Shown one piece after another: positions 8,872 through 18,347 of a stretch of DNA of 64,000 nt. The stretch is taken from contig NZ_CP082164.1 in the NCBI RefSeq assembly GCF_023101685.1, forward strand, positions 6,882,001 to 6,946,000, written 5' to 3'. Every line of letters begins with the position of its first letter. Position 1 is the first letter of the stretch. The position numbers and the translations under genes were made by a program. The notes below the pieces were generated by a model that was not told the DNA's origin, made no database searches, and was given only the letters and a program-made list of their open reading frames with translations. Source of the DNA: Bradyrhizobium sp. 186. Its GTDB lineage: Bacteria; Pseudomonadota; Alphaproteobacteria; Rhizobiales; Xanthobacteraceae.

Positions 8872-9249
8872 TCAGAGGACCAGGCTACGCAAGGCCGAGA
8901 TCATCTTGTCCGACGCATAGGGCTTGTTGAAGAAACGACTCCGCTCCGGAAGCTCGGCATGCTCGAGCAGCATGTGCCCGGAGACGACGACCAGTTGGAT
9001 CGGAGGCCAGCGATTCCGCACCACCCCGGCCAGACGCAGACCGTCCATTGAGCCGGGCATATCGACGTCGGTCAGCACGATCCGGATATCGTCGCGGCTT
9101 TCCAGTACGACGATCGCCTCGTCGGCGTTCTGTGCAAAGACGGGCGTCAGCCCGGCGTCCTCGACGAGATCGCCAGCGATCATCCGCTGAAGCGGATCGT
9201 CCTCGACGACCAGTACGACCGGTTTCTTGAACTCTTCGACCAGAACCAC
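8872..9249 (-). CDS. Single-domain response regulator (CheY-like receiver)
   Basis: A receiver domain alone: VVLVVEDDPLQRM carries the acidic pair, TDVDMPG the phospho-acceptor Asp, VVSGH the Ser/Thr switch and NKPY the conserved Lys. No output domain follows. The GTG at 9249 gives 125 residues and starts right before the domain; an in-frame ATG at 9339 would add 30 non-conserved residues and has its GGGGAG directly abutting. Such stand-alone receivers commonly pair with hybrid or HWE-type kinases; the frame immediately upstream may hold kinase remnants. Confidence 0.8.
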   Translation of the reverse strand: MVLVEEFKKPVVLVVEDDPLQRMIAGDLVEDAGLTPVFAQNADEAIVVLESRDDIRIVLTDVDMPGSMDGLRLAGVVRNRWPPIQLVVVSGHMLLEHAELPERSRFFNKPYASDKMISALRSLVL

Positions 9250-9457
9250 GCTCAAGCCTGCAACGATGTCAGAGGAAGGCGCATCTCGGCCTTGAGACCT
9301 TGGGGTGCCCACGGAAATTTTCGTCCCGCAATCTGCCATCTCCCCGCGGCTGCTGCCAACCTGGGATCGTGCATTTGGTGAATGGCGCCTACCCCGGCAC
9401 CGCTCTCGTGCCGGGCGCCAAGAGGATAGCCACTCTTGAGTGAACCGGGCGAAAGCC

Positions 9458-10009
9458 CTACCCCGCCTCGTCCGTCACCATCCGCGCCACGACGCGGTCG
9501 CGGCGGATGAAGTGGTGCGAGAGGGCCGCGATCACATGAACCGCGATCAGCGCAAGCAGCACATAGGCAAAGAGGATGTGGCGGTCCTCATAGGCGCCAG
9601 CCGCCTCGCGATCGGGAGAGGTGAATTGCGGCACGTGAAACAGGCCGAAGAAATCCGAATAGTCCGGCGCGTGTGCACCGGAATGCGCCCAGCCCAGCAT
9701 GATCACCAGGATGACGGCCAGATAGAGCGCGCCATGGCTGATATGGGCCGCGATCTTCCGCCAGCGCGAGGTCTCGGCCGGCATGGCGGGCGTTGGGTTG
9801 ATAACGCGCCATGCCAGGCGCAGCACCGTGAACAACAGGATCAGATAGCCGATATCGGCGTGGATCGAGCGGTAGAAGAAGCGGTCGGGGCGCGCCGGGA
9901 TGTGGTTCATCCACCAGCCGAAGCCGATCGTGCCGATGATGGCGAGCGCCAAAATCCAGTGTAGCCACCGGGCGGCGCTGCCCCAGCCGGTATTCGTGTT
10001 TCTGATCAT
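9458..10009 (-). CDS. Cytochrome b561 family protein
   Basis: A 183-residue membrane protein with four helices (about 17-37, 48-70, 90-112, 145-170). Conserved histidines sit in ARWLHW, SIHADIGY, HISHGALY and HVIAALSHHF, as expected for a di-haem cytochrome b561 that passes electrons from the quinone pool to a periplasmic acceptor, often superoxide or YceI-linked. The start at 10009 (MIRNTNTGWG) begins just before the first helix. It is divergent from murI by 169 bp. Confidence 0.87.
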   Translation of the reverse strand: MIRNTNTGWGSAARWLHWILALAIIGTIGFGWWMNHIPARPDRFFYRSIHADIGYLILLFTVLRLAWRVINPTPAMPAETSRWRKIAAHISHGALYLAVILVIMLGWAHSGAHAPDYSDFFGLFHVPQFTSPDREAAGAYEDRHILFAYVLLALIAVHVIAALSHHFIRRDRVVARMVTDEAG

Positions 10010-10178
10010 GTCGGCGACCCCGGAATTTTGCGGAGCCGTCTGCACCGCAGCACCAGTGCTGATAGCGGGACATTGCGGCAAGTATGAAATGGAATCGTTC
10101 CAAGTCGGACTTTGGAAGGCCCGGCCGCAAAACCGCCCCAAAAACCGAATGGTAACCATGACGGGCTAAGGTGATTAC

Positions 10179-10976
10179 GTGACCAATTCCCCGACGATCC
10201 TGGTGTTCGATTCCGGCCTTGGCGGGCTCACGGTGCTGCGTGAGGTCGTGGCCGCGCGGCCGGACGCGCATTACGTCTACGTCGCCGACGACGCCTTCTT
10301 CCCCTATGGCCACCACACCGAGGACGAGATCATCGCCCGCGTGGTGCCGCTGATGGGCGAACTGCTCGAAACGCACGACCCCGACCTCGTCGTCATCGCC
10401 TGCAACACCGCCTCGACTCTGGTGATGTCGCACCTGCGCGCCGCCTATTCCGTGCCCTTCGTCGGCACGGTGCCGGCGATCAAGCCGGCCTGCGCGCAGT
10501 CGAAGAGCCGCCGCGTCTCGGTGCTCGGCACCAAAGGCACGGTCAAGCGCGAATACACCCGCGCATTGATCCGCGACTTCGCCCAGGGCTGCGAGGTGAC
10601 CCTTGTCGGCTCGCCCGAGCTCGCATCGCTTGCCGAAGCCGCACTCGGCGGCGATACGATCAGCGACGGCGACATTCTCGCCGAGCTCGCCCCCTGCTTC
10701 GTCGGCGATCCCCAAGACGCGGGCGCGCGCACCGACACTGTCGTGCTCGCCTGCACGCACTATCCGCTGCTGCTCGACCGGCTGAAGCGGCTGGCGCCCT
10801 GGCCGGTCGACTGGATCGATCCGGCGCCCGCGATCGCCCGCCGCGTCTCGGATCTGCTCGGCTCGGGCTCGGGGGGCGTCGCGCAGTCCGGCGCCGAGAT
10901 GATCTTCACCTCGAACCGTGTGCATGGCCTTGGGCCTGCACTGACGCCGTTCTTCGGCGGCCGCGTGCTAGCCTGA
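10179..10976 (+). CDS. murI: Glutamate racemase
   Basis: A 265-residue enzyme converting L- to D-glutamate for peptidoglycan. Family motifs are complete: [11 protein letters not shown] (Asp11, Ser12), ACNTAST with catalytic Cys75 and ACTHYP with catalytic Cys192. It starts with GTG at 10179; no better ATG precedes the conserved FDSG. It stands alone on the plus strand, followed 61 bp later by an aldolase gene. Confidence 0.95.
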   Translation: MTNSPTILVFDSGLGGLTVLREVVAARPDAHYVYVADDAFFPYGHHTEDEIIARVVPLMGELLETHDPDLVVIACNTASTLVMSHLRAAYSVPFVGTVPAIKPACAQSKSRRVSVLGTKGTVKREYTRALIRDFAQGCEVTLVGSPELASLAEAALGGDTISDGDILAELAPCFVGDPQDAGARTDTVVLACTHYPLLLDRLKRLAPWPVDWIDPAPAIARRVSDLLGSGSGGVAQSGAEMIFTSNRVHGLGPALTPFFGGRVLA

Positions 10977-11037
10977 CTTTGCGCGCCGACGGCGCGCTGC
11001 TAGGCTCCGCCGTCGTCATCTCTCCGCAGGTTTTTCC

Positions 11038-11811
11038 ATGTCGGTCCCGACTACGCCGCTCAACCGCCTCCGCCAATTGTGGCGCGAGGGCCGCCCCGCC
11101 TTCGGCGCGATCGCGACGATCCCAAGCGTGCAGACAGTGCAGATCATGGCGCGGTCGCTTGACTGGATCATTGTCGATCTCGAGCATGGGCCGATCGGAC
11201 TTTCGGAAGCGCATGCGATGATCGCGGCGACGACGGGGACGCCATGCACACCGCTGGTGCGGATCGCGGCCAACGAGCCGTGGCTTGCGAAGGCGCCGAT
11301 GGACATCGGCGCCTTCGGCATCAATTTTCCGATGATCACCACGCCCGCCGAAGCCGAGAAGGCGGTGCGCAGCGTGCGCTATCCGCCGCGCGGCGATCGT
11401 CTCTGGGGCCCGTTCCATGCGCCGTTCCGCTGGGGCCAGTCGATGCCGGACTATATGGCGAGCGCCGACGACGAGATGATCTGCATGATCACCATCGAGC
11501 ATGTCGATGCCGTCAACCGCATCGACGAGATCATGGCCACGCCCGGCATCGACGTCGCGGTGATCGGCCCCGGCGATCTCGCCACCTCCATCAACAAGCG
11601 CGGGCAGATGGACGATCCGGAGCTGTTGGAGCTGATCGCGCGAGCCGAGGCCGGCATCCTCAAAAGCGGCGTGCCGATCGGCGGCGTGGCCCGCACCGCC
11701 GAGCAGGCCAACCAATTGGTCGACCGCGGCTACCGCGCGATCGCGCTCGGCTTCGACTGGTCGCTGTTCCAGCGCGGCATCATGGCGGCGTTCGAAGGGA
11801 TCAAGCGCTGA
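11038..11811 (+). CDS. HpcH/HpaI family aldolase
   Basis: A 257-residue class II (metal-dependent) pyruvate aldolase of the HpcH/HpaI family, cleaving 4-hydroxy-2-oxo acids to pyruvate and an aldehyde. Signatures are IIVDLEHGP, the RIAANEPW segment, IEHVDAVNRIDEI (metal-ligand Glu) and VAVIGPGDLATS. Usual family length. No aromatic-degradation genes adjoin it, so the natural substrate is open. It probably shares transcription with the cupin gene 72 bp downstream. Confidence 0.87.
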   Translation: MSVPTTPLNRLRQLWREGRPAFGAIATIPSVQTVQIMARSLDWIIVDLEHGPIGLSEAHAMIAATTGTPCTPLVRIAANEPWLAKAPMDIGAFGINFPMITTPAEAEKAVRSVRYPPRGDRLWGPFHAPFRWGQSMPDYMASADDEMICMITIEHVDAVNRIDEIMATPGIDVAVIGPGDLATSINKRGQMDDPELLELIARAEAGILKSGVPIGGVARTAEQANQLVDRGYRAIALGFDWSLFQRGIMAAFEGIKR

Positions 11812-11883
11812 GTGGTTGAGGGCGGTCTTGCCGGGAACGGCGGCGCTGCTAGCTAGGGTCGGCCGTTCCAGGGAGGAAAAACC

Positions 11884-12282
11884 ATGCTCAAAAAGACTTT
11901 GTTCGCTCTGTCCTTTGCCAGCCTTGCCTTCGCCAGCCTCGCCTTTGCGGCCTTCGCCCAGCAGCCCGGCATCAAGCGCACCCCGCTCCAGAAGATCGAA
12001 TTTCCGGAAGGGTATACGACGGTGACCACGATCGCCGAGCTGCCGCCGGGCGGCGCCGCCGGCCGCCACACCCATCCCGGGGTCGAAACGGGCTATGTCA
12101 TGGAGGGGGAGATCGACCTCCTCGTCGAGGGCCAGCCGGACAAGCACCTGAAAGTGGGCGATTCCTACGTGATCCCGGCCGGCGTCGTGCATGACGCCAA
12201 GACACATGGCGATAAGCCATTGAAAATCATCGGTATTTATATTTTCGACAAGACCAAGCCGCTGGCGACGCCGGCGCCTTGA
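11884..12282 (+). CDS. Secreted cupin-domain protein
   Basis: A 132-residue single cupin with a signal peptide (about 1-23, ending AFAQ). Motif 1 is RHTHPGVETGYVMEGE (metal ligands His-x-His and Glu) and motif 2 is GDSYVIPAGVVHDAKT with the fourth ligand His. A strong GGGAGGA precedes the ATG. The exported location is a little unusual for small cupins; many are periplasmic proteins of unknown role or quercetinase-like. Substrate not predictable. Confidence 0.83.
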   Translation: MLKKTLFALSFASLAFASLAFAAFAQQPGIKRTPLQKIEFPEGYTTVTTIAELPPGGAAGRHTHPGVETGYVMEGEIDLLVEGQPDKHLKVGDSYVIPAGVVHDAKTHGDKPLKIIGIYIFDKTKPLATPAP

Positions 12283-12291
12283 TGATGCGGC

Positions 12292-12320
12292 GAACCAACC
12301 GGCCCCAAGCCGGTTGGTTC
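12292..12320 (+). terminator. Hairpin after the cupin gene
   Basis: A perfect 11-bp stem GAACCAACCGG / CCGGTTGGTTC with a 7-base loop starts 10 bp after the cupin stop. No U tract follows, so it may only stabilise the 3' end. Confidence 0.5.
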
Positions 12321-12389
12321 ATGCTACAGCGGGCGGCAAGCGGGGGCCCCTCGCTGCACATATTTCAGTTCCTCGGGAACCAAAGAACG

Positions 12390-13157
12390 ATGCGCGGCCA
12401 ACCAAAGACCATTTCGCTGCCGCGCCGATTGATTATCGACCTCATGCGCGCCTCCATGGGCGTGCCCTTCGTCTCGCTGTCCCGACCACTTCAGATCCGC
12501 CCGCTGCTCGAGGCCCGCGCCGCGGCTGCCGCACCGGCTGGCTGGGCCGCGATGTTTGTGAAAGCCTTCGCCCTGGTTGCCAAGGACGAGCCGATCCTGC
12601 GCACGGTTTATGCCAAATGGCCATGGCCGATGCTCTACGAGCTGCCGAAGAGCGTGGCGCTGGTGGCGATCGCCCGGGTCGAGGACGGCGAGGAGTGCGT
12701 CCTGCCGCAGCGAATCGCCGCCCCGGAGGCCCTCTCGCTGGCTGAGGTCGATGCCCAGATCCGGCTTGGCAAGACCGCACCGATCCAGGACGTGCCGATG
12801 TTCCGCAAGATCATGCGGGCGACCCGCCTGCCGCTGCCGCTGCGACGCCTGTCCTGGGCGATGGGGCTGAATTTCGGCCGGCAGCGGGGCAACTGGTTCG
12901 GCAGCTTCTCGGTGACCTCGGTGGCCGCCTATGGCGGTGGCGAGCTCCATGCGATCGCGCCGGGCCCCTTCATCGTCAGCTATGGGGTGGTCGAGGCGGA
13001 CCAAACCATCCATGTCGTGATCCGCTGGGACCATCGGGTGACCGACGCCGCCCCGATCGCCCGGGTCCTGACCCGGCTGGAACAGGTGCTGAACACTGAA
13101 ATCGCTGGCGAATTGCGGGCGGCCGGGCCGAAACCGATCCGGGCCGTAAGGACGTGA
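12390..13157 (+). CDS. 2-oxoacid dehydrogenase acyltransferase-fold (CAT-like) protein
   Basis: A 255-residue protein with the fold of the E2 acyltransferase catalytic domain. The end of the domain carries IRWDHRVTDAAPIARVL, matching the DHRxxDG acyltransferase signature but with DA in place of DG, and SFSVTSVAAYGGGELHAI resembles the usual E2 core strand. It has no lipoyl or E3-binding domain and no E1/E3 genes nearby. The start at 12390 (MRGQPKT) begins just before the conserved region; an in-frame start at 12279 would run through the hairpin. Function as an acyltransferase is unproven. Confidence 0.65.
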   Translation: MRGQPKTISLPRRLIIDLMRASMGVPFVSLSRPLQIRPLLEARAAAAAPAGWAAMFVKAFALVAKDEPILRTVYAKWPWPMLYELPKSVALVAIARVEDGEECVLPQRIAAPEALSLAEVDAQIRLGKTAPIQDVPMFRKIMRATRLPLPLRRLSWAMGLNFGRQRGNWFGSFSVTSVAAYGGGELHAIAPGPFIVSYGVVEADQTIHVVIRWDHRVTDAAPIARVLTRLEQVLNTEIAGELRAAGPKPIRAVRT

Positions 13158-13203
13158 CCGCGAAGCGGTCATCCCGGGGCTGCGCACCGCCCCGGAATGA
13201 CGG
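13156..13203. repeat. Palindromic intergenic repeat (REP-like family A)
   Basis: Two nested hairpins, GACCGC-gaa-GCGGTC and a longer CCGGGGC...GCCCCGG stem ending AATGACGG, start at the stop codon of the preceding gene. This is the kind of imperfect palindrome scattered through Bradyrhizobium intergenic DNA; it probably also ends transcription. Confidence 0.55.
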
Positions 13204-13393
13204 TTAGAGAATTGACAGAACACCCCAAACTCCCCTAAAAGCCGCCTGCTCGCGGGCCGATTTCGGCCCGCGAAGCGTTTCGCGACCCGTGGTCCTGTCC
13301 CTTCCAGCTTTGGGGATCGGACCTGTCGGTGCCGGGCTTGCCCGTCACACAGGAGGGCGCGTTTCCTCAAACCCTGAACCTAAAGAGGACGCG

Positions 13394-14011
13394 ATGACTA
13401 AGCGCAGTGAGGCGAAGTACAAGATCGATCGCCGTATGGGCCAGAACATCTGGGGCCGCCCGAAGAGCCCCGTCAACCGCCGCGAGTACGGCCCCGGCCA
13501 GCACGGCCAGCGCCGCAAGGGCAAGCTCTCCGACTTCGGCGTGCAGCTCCGTGCCAAGCAGAAGCTGAAGGGCTACTACGCCAACATCAGCGAGCGGCAG
13601 TTCCACGGCATTTATGTCGAGGCCAGCCGCCTCAAGGGCGACACCGGCGAGAACCTGATCGGCCTGCTCGAGCGCCGCCTCGACGCGGTCGTGTACCGCG
13701 CCAAGTTCGTCTCCACGATCTTCGCCGCGCGCCAGTTCATCAACCACGGCCACATCAAGGTGAATGGCCGCAAGGTCAACATCTCGAGCTACCAGCTCAA
13801 GCTCGGCGACGTGATCGAGGTCAAGGAAGCCTCCAAGCAGCTCGCTCACGTGCTGGAAGCCAGCCAGCTCCCCGAGCGCGACACTCCTGACTATCTCGAA
13901 GTCGACCACGGCAAGATGACCGCCAAATACATCCGCATCCCCGGCCTCTCCGACGTGCCGTTCCCGGTGCAGATGGAGCCGCATCTGGTCGTCGAATTCT
14001 ATTCGCGCTAA
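13394..14011 (+). CDS. rpsD: 30S ribosomal protein S4
   Basis: A 205-residue primary 16S rRNA-binding protein. It opens [21 protein letters not shown] and carries [18 protein letters not shown] and an S4 RNA-binding domain ([11 protein letters not shown]...[13 protein letters not shown]). The ATG at 13394 follows GAGGA. It is monocistronic here, as in many alphaproteobacteria where rpsD is separate from the main ribosomal clusters, and ends in a textbook terminator. Confidence 0.97.
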   Translation: MTKRSEAKYKIDRRMGQNIWGRPKSPVNRREYGPGQHGQRRKGKLSDFGVQLRAKQKLKGYYANISERQFHGIYVEASRLKGDTGENLIGLLERRLDAVVYRAKFVSTIFAARQFINHGHIKVNGRKVNISSYQLKLGDVIEVKEASKQLAHVLEASQLPERDTPDYLEVDHGKMTAKYIRIPGLSDVPFPVQMEPHLVVEFYSR

Positions 14012-14024
14012 GATCTGATTATCG

Positions 14025-14052
14025 AAAGGCCCCGGTTCGCCGGGGCCTTTTT
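14025..14052 (+). terminator. Intrinsic terminator of rpsD
   Basis: A 9-bp GC stem AGGCCCCGG / CCGGGGCCT closed by a UUCG tetraloop (14036-14039) and followed by a run of T starts 13 bases after the stop. Confidence 0.92.
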
Positions 14053-14098
14053 GCTTAAGAGCCACGTCAGTGGCCATCCCGCCGTTAGGAGGCGTCGC

Positions 14099-15166
14099 AT
14101 GCTCTACACCCCTCCCCCGACCGATCCCAAGGCGCCGCCGGTGCGCATCAACCTGCTCTCGGACACGCAGACGCGGCCGACGGCTGCAATGCGCGAGGCG
14201 ATGGCGCGGGCGGAGGTCGGCGACGAGCAGGTCGGCGACGATCCGACCGTGAACGCGCTGTGCGAACGCGTCGCCGAGCTGCTCGGCAAGGATGCCGCGG
14301 TGTACATGCCGTCCGGCACGATGTGCAATGTCACCGCGACGCTGGTGCATTGCCGTCCCGGCGACGAGATCCTCGCGCACGAGAGCGCGCACATCATCGC
14401 GCGCGAAGGCGGCGCGCATGCCGCGATCGGCGGCTTCCAGGTCACGCAGCTGAAGGGCGCCGACGGCCAGTTCACGCCGGAGACGTTCCGCAAGGCGCTG
14501 CATCCGCGGACCCGCTATCAGCCGCCGCAGACGGTCGTCAGCGTCGAGCAGACCGCCAATATCGGCGGTGGCACGATCTGGAAGAAAGCCGCGCTCGACG
14601 AGATCGTGGCGATCGCGAAGCAACACGGCCTCGTCACCCACATGGACGGCGCGCGCCTGCTGAACGCCACCGTGGCGAGCGGAATCTCCCCGCGCGACAT
14701 GACAGCGGGGTGGGATTCGGCCTGGATCGACTTCTCGAAGGGGCTGGGTGCGCCGATCGGCGGCGTGCTCGCCGGCTCGCGCGCGTTCATCGATGCGGTC
14801 TGGCAGTGGAAGCAGCGCCTCGGCGGCTCGATGCGGCAGGCCGGAATCTGCGCGGCCGCCTGCATCTACGCGCTCGACCATCACGTTGAGCGGCTTGCCG
14901 ACGACCACGCCAATGCGCGGGCGCTCGCCCGCGGATTGTCGCAGATCGCCGGTGTCGAGGTGCAGGAGCCTGAGACCAACCTGGTATTCTTCAAGCCTGA
15001 CGGCGCCGGCATCGCCGGCGACAAGATGGTCGCGGCACTCCGCCAGCGCGGCGTCACGCTTGCGATGATGGACGGCCGCATCCGCGCCTGCACGCATCTC
15101 GACGTCACGGCGGGCCAGATCGAAGAGACCATCGGCTATATCCGCGAGATCGTGCGCGGGGCATAA
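14099..15166 (+). CDS. ltaE: Low-specificity L-threonine aldolase / beta-eliminating lyase
   Basis: A 355-residue PLP enzyme of fold type I that cleaves threonine to glycine and acetaldehyde. Signatures are LLSDTQTRPT near the start, GDDPTVNALCERVAELLGKDAAVYMPSGTM, HMDGARLLNA, and the PLP lysine in DFSKGLGAPIG. TTAGGAGG precedes the ATG at 14099. The gene symbol follows the family. It could supply glycine independently of the gcv system 42 kb away. Confidence 0.85.
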   Translation: MLYTPPPTDPKAPPVRINLLSDTQTRPTAAMREAMARAEVGDEQVGDDPTVNALCERVAELLGKDAAVYMPSGTMCNVTATLVHCRPGDEILAHESAHIIAREGGAHAAIGGFQVTQLKGADGQFTPETFRKALHPRTRYQPPQTVVSVEQTANIGGGTIWKKAALDEIVAIAKQHGLVTHMDGARLLNATVASGISPRDMTAGWDSAWIDFSKGLGAPIGGVLAGSRAFIDAVWQWKQRLGGSMRQAGICAAACIYALDHHVERLADDHANARALARGLSQIAGVEVQEPETNLVFFKPDGAGIAGDKMVAALRQRGVTLAMMDGRIRACTHLDVTAGQIEETIGYIREIVRGA

Positions 15167-15195
15167 CCCTCCGTAGCCTGGCGACACGACCGCGA

Positions 15196-16458
15196 TCAGC
15201 GCCCCATCGCCTGATAGATCAGCGTCTTCAGCGCCAGTTGAATCCGGCCGCGCTGCGTCGGGGTCTGCACCATGAGGATCCCGAACAGATCGTCTTCGGG
15301 ATCGATGAAGAAGAAGGTGCCGCCCACGCCGTCCCAGCGATACTCGCCGAGCGGCCACGAGGTGGCCGGCGGCACCGAGGTACGCACCGCGAAGCCGAGA
15401 CCGAAGCCCGAGGTCCCGCCGGGATAATAGTTCTGATCGCGCGCGATTCTGGTCTCAGGCCCGATATGATCTGAGGCCATCAGCGCGATGGTCTCGGGCT
15501 TGAGATAGCGCCGGCCTTCATAGGTGCCGCCATTGAGCAGCATCTGCGCGAACCGGGCGTAATCGCCCACCGTGCCGACCATGCCGCCGCCGCCCGATTC
15601 CCAGTTCCGCGGCTGCCGAACATCGCGAACCTGCGTCGTCGGATTGATGTTGCGATCCTGTGGCATCGGCTCGGCAATCCGAGGAAATTTGGCGGGGTCG
15701 GCGACATAGAACGCGGTCTCGGTCATGCCGAGCGGATCGAGCAGCCGCTCCTTCTCGAACTTCAGCAGCGTCTTACCGGAGATCACCTCGACGACACGGC
15801 CGAGCACGTCGGTGGAATAGCCGTAGTCCCACACTGTGCCCGGCTGCTCGACCAGCGGCAGCGTGGCGATCTTCGCGGCGAATTCGGCATTGCTGAGTTC
15901 GAAGTTGAAGAGATTGGCGTCTGCATAGAGCTCGCGCACCATGCCGCCGCCGTAATAGCCATAAGGCAGCCCGGAAGTGTGACGCAGCAGATCCTTGATC
16001 GTGACCGGACGATCGAGCGGCTCCAGCGCCAGCGCGACCTTGCCGTCCTCGGCCTTCTTCTCGACGCCGACCTTCATGCCGGCAAAGGCCGGAATGTATT
16101 TCGAGACGGGATCGTCGAGCGCGAGCTTGCCCTCCTCGACCAGCATCATTGCCATGACGGAGGTGATCGGCTTCGACATCGAATAGAGCCGGAAGATCGT
16201 GTCCGCGCTCATCGAAATCTCGGTCGCGACGTCGCGGACGCCGAAATTCTCGCAATAGACCGGCTTGCCGTGCTGCTGGAGCAGCAGGATCGCGCCCGGA
16301 AACGTGCCGGCCGCGACCTCGCTCCTGATGTAGTCGGAGACTTTTGCCAGCCCTCCAGGCGAGAAATTGTGGGCGACACGCCGCTCGGAACCCGCCTTCG
16401 CACCGAATGTACCGAACAGGAGGACGAGCGCCGCGATCAGCGCGCGGCGCCCGCACAT
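15196..16458 (-). CDS. Serine hydrolase, class C beta-lactamase-like (second of tandem pair)
   Basis: A 420-residue periplasmic protein: signal peptide (about 1-23), then the beta-lactamase/esterase fold with SxxK in RLYSMSKPITS, the Tyr motif in DYGYSTDVLG, and HTSGLPYGYYGGG. It lies one base after the upstream paralogue's stop (TGA-C-ATG), so the pair is translationally coupled. The two proteins share nearly all motifs and length, indicating tandem duplication. Such proteins are more often esterases or peptidases than antibiotic-resistance enzymes; substrate unknown. Confidence 0.85.
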   Translation of the reverse strand: MCGRRALIAALVLLFGTFGAKAGSERRVAHNFSPGGLAKVSDYIRSEVAAGTFPGAILLLQQHGKPVYCENFGVRDVATEISMSADTIFRLYSMSKPITSVMAMMLVEEGKLALDDPVSKYIPAFAGMKVGVEKKAEDGKVALALEPLDRPVTIKDLLRHTSGLPYGYYGGGMVRELYADANLFNFELSNAEFAAKIATLPLVEQPGTVWDYGYSTDVLGRVVEVISGKTLLKFEKERLLDPLGMTETAFYVADPAKFPRIAEPMPQDRNINPTTQVRDVRQPRNWESGGGGMVGTVGDYARFAQMLLNGGTYEGRRYLKPETIALMASDHIGPETRIARDQNYYPGGTSGFGLGFAVRTSVPPATSWPLGEYRWDGVGGTFFFIDPEDDLFGILMVQTPTQRGRIQLALKTLIYQAMGR

Positions 16459-16459
16459 G

Positions 16460-17746
16460 TCACTTTTCCATGGCTTCATAGACCAACTGCTTCAATGTCC
16501 GCTGCACGCGCTGGCGCTCGGTCGGGGTCTGTTCCAGCAGCACGAAGAACATGTCCTGCTTGGGGTCGATCACGAAATAGCAGCCGGAGGCGCCGTCCCA
16601 TTTCAATTCGCCGAGATCGCCGGGCGGCGGCGGCTTGGCATTGCCGGGATCGGTGCGGACCGCTAGTCCCAGGCCGAAGCCGAAGCCATCGCCGGGAAAG
16701 TAGAAGTAATCGCGATCGACGCCGGAGCTCGGGCCGACCTGATCGGTCACCATCAGCTTGAACGTCTCGGGCTTGAGAATCGTCTTGCCGTCGAGGCTGC
16801 CGCCGTTGAGCAGCATCTGCGCAAAGCGCGCATAGTCCGCCATGGTCGAGACCATGCCGCCGCTGGCGGACTGCCACTTCTTGACGACGGTCGGATCGTT
16901 GATCCGGCCGACCCGGAAATCGCTGTCGTTCGGCACCGGTTGCGCCAGGAGCTTCTGCTTCTCAGGATCAGTGACGAAGAAGCCGGTGTCGACCATGCCG
17001 AGTGGAACGAGCAGCTTCTCCCGCTCGATCTCGAGCAGTGGCTTGCCGGCCGCGATCTCCATGACGCGCGCCAGGATGTCGGTTGAATGGCCGTATTGCC
17101 AGAGCGCACCCGGCTGGTTGTGCAGCGGCAGCTTGGCGATGCGCTCGGCTAACTCGGCGAGATCGAAATCGCCGGCGTAGAGATTGGCCTCGCGATAGGC
17201 CTTGCGGACGAGGCTGTCGCCATAGAAGCCATAGGTGACGCCGGAGGTGTGGCGCATCAGGTCAAGCACCGTCATCGGCTTGTTCGGCGGCACCAGCTCG
17301 AGCGACTTGGTGCCGTCATCAGCCTTCTTCTCGACGCCGACTTTCAGATTGGCAAACGACGGAATGTATTTCGAGACGGGATCGTCGAGCTTGATCCTGC
17401 CGTCCTCGATCAATTGCATCGCGACCACCGAGGTGAGCGCCTTGGTCATCGAGAACAAACGGAAGATCGTCTTGTCCGTGATCGGCGCCTTGCTCGCCAC
17501 GTCCTGAACGCCGAAGGCTTCGTGGTAGACCGGCTTGCCATGCTGCTGGATCAGCACGGTTGCGCCGGCGATCTTGCCGGTCGCGACCTCGTTCTTGAAG
17601 AACTCGCTGACCTTGGCGAGCTTGTCCGGGTTGAAATGCACGCCCGCCGGGATTTCGTAAGTCCCCTCCGCCCGCGCCAGTGATATCGCACTGATCGACA
17701 CGAGTGCACCGCAGACGAACGCGCGCAGTCCAAAATGTAAAATCAT
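16460..17746 (-). CDS. Serine hydrolase, class C beta-lactamase-like (first of tandem pair)
   Basis: A 428-residue paralogue of the next gene. Signal peptide about 1-26 (ending SLARAEG), SxxK in RLFSMTKALTS, Tyr motif in QYGHSTDILA, and HTSGVTYGFYGDS. The ATG at 17746 is preferred; GGGGA precedes it. A further in-frame start lies 60 codons upstream with no signal peptide and is unlikely. Extended identity with its neighbour (for example DDPVSKYIPSFANLKVGVEKKA against DDPVSKYIPAFAGMKVGVEKKA) supports recent duplication and divergence. Confidence 0.85.
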   Translation of the reverse strand: MILHFGLRAFVCGALVSISAISLARAEGTYEIPAGVHFNPDKLAKVSEFFKNEVATGKIAGATVLIQQHGKPVYHEAFGVQDVASKAPITDKTIFRLFSMTKALTSVVAMQLIEDGRIKLDDPVSKYIPSFANLKVGVEKKADDGTKSLELVPPNKPMTVLDLMRHTSGVTYGFYGDSLVRKAYREANLYAGDFDLAELAERIAKLPLHNQPGALWQYGHSTDILARVMEIAAGKPLLEIEREKLLVPLGMVDTGFFVTDPEKQKLLAQPVPNDSDFRVGRINDPTVVKKWQSASGGMVSTMADYARFAQMLLNGGSLDGKTILKPETFKLMVTDQVGPSSGVDRDYFYFPGDGFGFGLGLAVRTDPGNAKPPPPGDLGELKWDGASGCYFVIDPKQDMFFVLLEQTPTERQRVQRTLKQLVYEAMEK

Positions 17747-17789
17747 ATCCCCTCCCCGGAAAATGGCCCGGCGGAGTGTACTGACCGCG

Positions 17790-18344
17790 TCAATCGGCAC
17801 AAGCGCCGCCGTTCCGCACAAGTGCCTCCACATGAAGGTTGGCGCTCGGCTCCGAGAAGCAGCAGAACACGACGCGGGTGACAGATGGCGCCGCTGGCAG
17901 CGTTTCGATTGTTGTGCGGACGGCAATATCGGCAGCCCGGTCGGCGGGGAAGCGATAGATGCCGGTCGAAATCGCGGGGAATGCCACCGAGGTCAACTCG
18001 TGCTTCCGGCACAGCTCGATCGCGCGGCGATAGCAGGAGGCGAGCAGATCGTCCTCGCCGAGCGTGCCGCCATTCCAGACCGGCCCGACGGTATGGATCA
18101 CATGCCCCGCCTTGAGCCGATAGCCTTTGGTGATCTTGGCGTCGCCGGTCTTGCAGCCCTGGAGTATGCGGCATTCGGCGACCAGTTCGGGCCCAGCCGC
18201 CCGATGGATGGCGCCGTCCACGCCGCCCCCGCCAAGGAGCGAGGTATTGGCGGCGTTGACGATGGCGTCAACGCTCAGTGTGGTGATGTCGGCAACAATG
18301 ACGTCGAGCTGGGCGCCGCCGATCCGGCGCGTCAGCGTGGTCAA
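17790..18344 (-). CDS. Macro-domain protein (O-acetyl-ADP-ribose deacetylase-like)
   Basis: A 184-residue single macro domain. [34 protein letters not shown] is the ADP-ribose-binding signature with Asn and Gly-rich loop, and [12 protein letters not shown] is the second binding loop. These proteins hydrolyse O-acetyl-ADP-ribose or ADP-ribosyl esters. It starts with TTG three bases after the grxD stop, so it is probably co-transcribed with grxD. Confidence 0.9.
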   Translation of the reverse strand: MTTLTRRIGGAQLDVIVADITTLSVDAIVNAANTSLLGGGGVDGAIHRAAGPELVAECRILQGCKTGDAKITKGYRLKAGHVIHTVGPVWNGGTLGEDDLLASCYRRAIELCRKHELTSVAFPAISTGIYRFPADRAADIAVRTTIETLPAAPSVTRVVFCCFSEPSANLHVEALVRNGGACAD

Positions 18345-18347
18345 GCG

